From Gemmataceae bacterium (lineage in GTDB: Bacteria; Planctomycetota; Planctomycetia; Gemmatales; Gemmataceae), in the NCBI GenBank assembly GCA_025056835.1, contig JANWVS010000038.1, positions 1-9,662 on the forward strand: 9,662 nt of DNA, given 5' to 3'. The notes beneath the pieces were generated by a model. That model ran no database searches. It was given only the letters and a program-made list of their open reading frames with translations, and was not told the DNA's origin. Of this stretch, positions 6,784 through 9,662 are shown piece by piece. A program made the position numbers and the translations under genes. Position 1 is the first letter of the stretch, and each line of letters starts with the position of its first letter.

Positions 6784-7913
6784 GGTCGATCTTCCAGCAA
6801 CGCCGCGCCCAACTGTGCCGGCAGCGGCGGCCCGATATAGGTAAAGCCCGCCGTCAACCGCGTGGTCGCATGCCGCAGCCGGCCTTCGTGTCCCGCGGCA
6901 AAGGCCGGCCGCCGGTGCATTTCCCAATGCGGCGACCGCAGCCGGGCGCGGATCAGCGCCGGGTGCGTCGTCGTCGAGATCGCCCGAAATCCCAGGCCCG
7001 TCCACAGCCCGGCCGCGAAGTCGCTCAAGGCATTGCCGAGGCCGATGCCTTGGTAGTCCGGCAGCGTCACCGTGCGGTGCTCGCGCCGCGAGCGCGGACC
7101 GGGGCCAAACCACGGCAACCAGGCCGTAAACGCCACCGGTCGCTCGCGCCACGTCGCCAAAAAGCACACGGCCCCGCCGCTGAGCGAGTGACTCAAATAG
7201 TGATGTGGTGCGAATAGCGGCCACGCCGATGCCTGGCAGCGAACGACCTCCAGGGTAACACGAGGCCGCCGTCGAAGCCGCCTCCAGGCAAACAGGTTTT
7301 CCGCCGGCCGGTAGACCCAGTCGGGTTGCAGCCAGGCTTCGACATCCTCGTGGCAAGTGATCGCCACGAACTGCTGCCGCCGCTGCCGAATCAGCTTGGC
7401 CGCCGCGGCGCTGCCGATCTGCGCCACCGTGCGATCCACGACGCTGGTGTATTCATCGAGGACCACCCGCCCTCCCGGCGGCGCCGTCGCCAGGAGCAGG
7501 GCCAAAGTCACGCGAAACTGCTGCCCCGTCGACAGCACGTGAAAGGGCCGCAGCCATGCCGGCGGCGACGAAAAACCGACCCCCGACAACAGGGCGACCA
7601 CTTCCTGGATCGGCATCGTCTCGGGAAAGGCGTCGATCACCGCCCCGCGCGACAGCCAGGCGGCAAACTCCGCCGGTCGGCCCTCCGCGTCCCGCTCGGC
7701 CAGCTCTGGAAACATCCGCCGGGCGATCGTGCTCTTGCCGCAACCCGACGGTCCGACGATCAAGCCTATGTGCCACGGCCGTTCCTCGATTGGCAAGCGC
7801 ACCTGCCATTCCAGGCGGTTGACCGGCGCCGCCGCCAGGTCGAACATGCCGCGCACTTGCTGCACCCGCGGCGACTCGATCACCGGCGATTCGACGACGA
7901 TATGCGCGTTCAT
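6756..7913 (-). CDS. ABC-type ATPase fused to a GNAT-like acetyltransferase domain (COG2401-type)
   Basis: The 385-aa protein has two parts. Residues ~20-215 form a stand-alone ABC ATPase: Walker A GPSGCGKST at 54-62, signature LSTGQ at 127-131, Walker B VVLDEY at 150-155 with E154, D-loop SVVD at 157-160, and switch histidine H188 in TCHED. No membrane segments or transporter partner are seen, so it is not an importer or exporter component. Residues ~220-345 look like a GNAT fold. HHYLSHSL lies at 237-244, and the acetyl-CoA-loop-like TVTLPDYQGIGLGNAL lies at 281-296. The conserved-looking STTTHPALI and SPHW tracts follow. The same fusion is named in COG2401. Phage Mu Mom, which modifies adenine in DNA, is also GNAT-fold, and the HHYL region invites comparison. 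The ATG at 7913 is preceded by GAGGG. The gene lies between a ParB-like gene and a terminase-small-like gene. The architecture is clear; the function is not. Confidence 0.85.
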   Translation of the reverse strand: MNAHIVVESPVIESPRVQQVRGMFDLAAAPVNRLEWQVRLPIEERPWHIGLIVGPSGCGKSTIARRMFPELAERDAEGRPAEFAAWLSRGAVIDAFPETMPIQEVVALLSGVGFSSPPAWLRPFHVLSTGQQFRVTLALLLATAPPGGRVVLDEYTSVVDRTVAQIGSAAAAKLIRQRRQQFVAITCHEDVEAWLQPDWVYRPAENLFAWRRLRRRPRVTLEVVRCQASAWPLFAPHHYLSHSLSGGAVCFLATWRERPVAFTAWLPWFGPGPRSRREHRTVTLPDYQGIGLGNALSDFAAGLWTGLGFRAISTTTHPALIRARLRSPHWEMHRRPAFAAGHEGRLRHATTRLTAGFTYIGPPLPAQLGAALLEDRPWRDDGNPS

Positions 7914-8016
7914 GTTCGGCCCTCGCTCTTCGCCCTTTCGTTCGTCACCCTATCGCCCTTCGCCACTGGCCCTCCGCCCGCCGCGACTACCCAAACGCCC
8001 CCCGCCGTTCGCCCGG
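7914..8016 (-). other. Purine-rich spacer between the ParB-like and ABC-GNAT genes
   Basis: The minus strand of this 103-bp gap is rich in short GGGCGA/GGGTGA-like units (GGGCGAAGGGCGATAGGGTG and AAAGGGCGAAGAGCGAGGG). It encodes no gene. The repetition may be mere compositional drift. The ABC-GNAT ribosome binding site lies at its downstream end. Confidence 0.4.
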
Positions 8017-8586
8017 TCAACCGATCTTCGCCTGACAGCGCAGCCCTTCGGCCTGGAAGCGCTTCAGCAAGGCAAGCTGTTCCGCCTCGTCGGCGCATGC
8101 CACGAGGACGTAATACTGCTCCGGCGGCATCTCCTCGGCGGCGGCCTGGGGCAAGCCGCGCTGGGTGGCCCGGCTCGCCTCCTCCAGCACTTCCCACAAT
8201 GACTTGACCGCTTCTGAGTCGCGCTCGGTCTGCTGACGCAGCTCTGTCAGCAAGTCGGCGTCGTAACCCGCCAATTGCGCCAGGGGGTCGATGGCCAAGA
8301 GCAAGGCCCGTGCCTCGGCGTCATCGACGTCGAGCACTTCCACGTCGACTTCCTGGTCGGGATGGATTTGGGCCCGCAGGTGGCCGTCGATCAGCTTCAG
8401 GCGGCCGTCCGGCAGGGCGTAGGCCAACAGACTGCGAGCAAAGCCGATCTCGGCGTAGAGCTTCTCCAGGGCACGGCGCTGGGCCGGACTGTGCGTTCGC
8501 GGATTCAACTCGTGCGGCACCAGTTCTCCCGCGCGGACCCGCACGTGCCGCACGATGCGATTGCGCAGCCGGGAAACGTTGCTCAT
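8017..8586 (-). CDS. ParB-like N-terminal-domain protein of phage type
   Basis: The 189-aa protein contains a ParB/Srx-like domain at residues ~12-105. It includes ELVPHELNPRTHS with the NPR motif at 28-30, and LIDGHLRAQ with GHLR at 68-71 in place of the GERR of chromosomal ParB. The tract LLLAIDPLAQLAGYDADLL follows. A second small segment at 155-189 (YYVLVACADEAEQLALLKRF) looks like a separate alpha/beta module. It lacks the HTH and dimer domains of partition ParB, and no ParA is near, so plasmid-type partition is unlikely. Phage members of this fold act as nucleases, CTP-binding DNA clamps or DNA-modification partners. GGAGG lies five bases upstream of the ATG at 8586. It starts 20 bp after the preceding structural gene. 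The ParB-fold call is firm and the role is inferred from context only. Confidence 0.85.
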   Translation of the reverse strand: MSNVSRLRNRIVRHVRVRAGELVPHELNPRTHSPAQRRALEKLYAEIGFARSLLAYALPDGRLKLIDGHLRAQIHPDQEVDVEVLDVDDAEARALLLAIDPLAQLAGYDADLLTELRQQTERDSEAVKSLWEVLEEASRATQRGLPQAAAEEMPPEQYYVLVACADEAEQLALLKRFQAEGLRCQAKIG

Positions 8587-8606
8587 GGCATCCTCCGGTT
8601 CGATCT

Positions 8607-8987
8607 CTACAGTTCGTTGGTCGGCCACGGCGGCGCCTGCCGGTCGAGGTAGACCCTTTTGTGGTCGAGCGCTTGGTTGCGGTGGACACGCTCGATGAAC
8701 ACCACGCGAAAGGCAGTGCCGTGGCGATCGGGCACGTACACGGTGTCCTGGAAGCCGGCGCCGAGACTGCCGAGATAGCAATCGCGGAGGTCGACGTCGG
8801 TTTCCACGAGCATGATGTGCGTCCAGCAGAGCTGCACGGGCGTCGTGGAGCGGTCGCCCTGCTCTTGGCCGGCACGCCAGGCGGGTTGCAGATAGCAAGG
8901 CACGGCGGCCACCGCCGGCGGCGCCGGCGGCATCACGCCAAAGCGATAGATGTCGCAGGTGGTATTCGGTTGGATGGGCAGGGCCAT
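8607..8987 (-). CDS. Small phage-type structural protein, probable head-tail joining component
   Basis: The 126-aa product begins MALPIQPNTTCDIYRFG. It has a VPCYLQPAW segment at 29-37, TPVQLCWTHIMLVETDVDLRD at 49-69, and DTVYVPDRHGTAFRVVFIER at 81-100, and ends VYLDRQAPPWPTNEL. The alternating beta pattern, small size and position right after a gp6-like connector fit a head-tail adaptor or stopper. I recall similar proteins in planctomycete prophage-like clusters but cannot name a family. GGGAGAG precedes the ATG at 8987. The frame extends upstream, but that part is a shadow of the connector gene. Function is inferred from context. Confidence 0.7.
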   Translation of the reverse strand: MALPIQPNTTCDIYRFGVMPPAPPAVAAVPCYLQPAWRAGQEQGDRSTTPVQLCWTHIMLVETDVDLRDCYLGSLGAGFQDTVYVPDRHGTAFRVVFIERVHRNQALDHKRVYLDRQAPPWPTNEL

Positions 8988-9058
8988 CGCGTCTCTCCCT
9001 GGCGTCGCGGCGACGAGCGGGGGCGGCGGGTGGTCCGGCCGCGGCGCCGCTGTGCCGC

Positions 9059-9662
9059 TCAGGCTCGGTAGGCTCGGTACGGCGCCAACAACGTCTGCAC
9101 GCCCACGGGCACGACCCGCAGCGGCTCGCGAGCGATACTGCCCGGCACGGTCTCCTGGGCCAGGCCCGGGTCGCGCTTGGTTTGCCAGAAAAGCTGCGCC
9201 ACCCATTGGGCACAGGCCTCTTGCACGTCGTCGGGCACTGCGGCGAAGCCGGCGGTATAGACGATGCGCCAGGCCTGGGGCCCGCCCGGCCAGCCTCCCG
9301 GTCGGATCAACCAACCGCGAGCCGGATCGCTAAGGTAGTCCTCCGCCTCGTGGAGATGAAGACGCAACTCGGCGGGCTGGTCGCGGGCGGGAAATGCCCC
9401 CTGCAAAGCGCGGAGGTCGGCCGAGGCGAGTTCGGCAAACTCGGCGGCCGCCAATGCGGCGCTCCAACCGTGGCCCAAGGCCTGGATCGCCCTCGCCACG
9501 TCGGCGAGGGTGGCGTTGTCGGCAAAGGCGACCGTGTCGGTCGCGCTCGCGCCCGCCACCACCCGCGTCAGCACCAGGCCGGTGCTCATCACCTGGACCG
9601 TGGCCCGTTGGTTGGCGGCGGAGAGATTGCGGACGCGCAGCACTACCTCGGGACCATAGGCC
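9059..9662 (-). CDS. Phage gp6-like head-tail connector, C-terminal part (5' end outside window)
   Basis: The minus-strand frame is open to the window edge (AYGPEVV precedes the internal GTG at 9643), so I read it as 5'-truncated, with 200 codons visible. The C-terminal half has the signature of HK97 gp6-like connectors: RIVYTAGFAAVPDDVQEACA at about residues 126-145 counted from the GTG, then AQLFWQTKRDPGLAQE. Gp6-like proteins form a ring below the portal that joins head and tail. The first ~65 visible residues (VRNLSAANQRATVQVMSTG, ADNATLADVARAIQAL) look like an inserted beta/alpha domain before the helical connector part. The final residues LLAPYRAYRA are typical for such connectors as I recall them. 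The stop TGA is at 9059-9061, 71 bp before the next gene. Upstream portal, protease and capsid genes would be expected beyond the window. Confidence 0.8.
   Translation of the reverse strand, partial: AYGPEVVLRVRNLSAANQRATVQVMSTGLVLTRVVAGASATDTVAFADNATLADVARAIQALGHGWSAALAAAEFAELASADLRALQGAFPARDQPAELRLHLHEAEDYLSDPARGWLIRPGGWPGGPQAWRIVYTAGFAAVPDDVQEACAQWVAQLFWQTKRDPGLAQETVPGSIAREPLRVVPVGVQTLLAPYRAYRA

Noticed and set aside
6784..7356. Upstream extension of the terminase-small-like frame
   Set aside because: It lies entirely inside the ABC-GNAT gene in another frame and has low-complexity shadow composition. The ATG at 6783 has an RBS and starts the HTH protein.
7326..8207. 293-residue plus-strand frame
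   Set aside because: It is antisense to the ABC-GNAT and ParB-like genes and has no recognisable motif.
8017..8586. Chromosome or plasmid partition ParB
   Set aside because: No ParA neighbour, no central HTH domain, GHLR instead of GERR, and a phage gene context.
8587..9213. Upstream extension of the ParB-like frame
   Set aside because: It covers the small structural gene and connector end in another frame. The ATG at 8586 has a perfect GGAGG at good spacing and begins the ParB fold.
1..9662. CRISPR array or rRNA gene
   Set aside because: No regularly spaced repeats and no rRNA-like conserved stretches were seen on either strand.

Overview
The window is high-GC DNA that looks like a planctomycete chromosome (Pirellulales or a relative). 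I infer this from the type of C-terminal domain in the first protein, the phage-type gene set at the right end, and the general codon and base usage. I ran no database search, so the taxonomy is inference from remembered families.

Left part (1-1563). The window opens inside a plus-strand gene whose product has a proline-rich linker followed by two Ig/Fn3-like beta domains. A tRNA-Thr(CGU) gene with a good candidate promoter follows. Next is about 540 bp without an intact gene, which holds the 3' remnant of an ISAs1-family-like transposase. The remnant can be read through in three successive frames separated by two single-base deletions, and it ends at a stop at 1449-1451.

Middle part (1564-6287). 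Three minus-strand genes follow one another in the order rimO (ribosomal protein S12 methylthiotransferase), pgsA (phosphatidylglycerophosphate synthase) and a Gfo/Idh/MocA-family oxidoreductase. The 82-149 bp gaps leave co-transcription open. A divergent intergenic region of about 350 bp separates rimO from a plus-strand soluble PAS-histidine kinase. That region has candidate promoters for both directions and two small palindromes on the kinase side. The kinase keeps its H box, but the N-box Asn is replaced by Arg.

Right part (6307-9662). All genes here are on the minus strand and look like part of a tailed-phage or prophage module. In transcription order they are: an HK97 gp6-like head-tail connector (5' end outside the window), a small 126-aa probable head-tail or structural protein, a ParB-like protein, an ABC-ATPase fused to a GNAT-like domain (COG2401-type architecture), and a small HTH protein resembling a terminase small subunit. 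The last two overlap by 28 bp. The ParB / ABC-GNAT / HTH trio between phage morphogenesis genes is the most interesting feature. I infer that it may be a DNA-directed module, for example DNA modification related to phage Mu Mom (also GNAT-fold), or a packaging accessory. The sequence does not prove either function.
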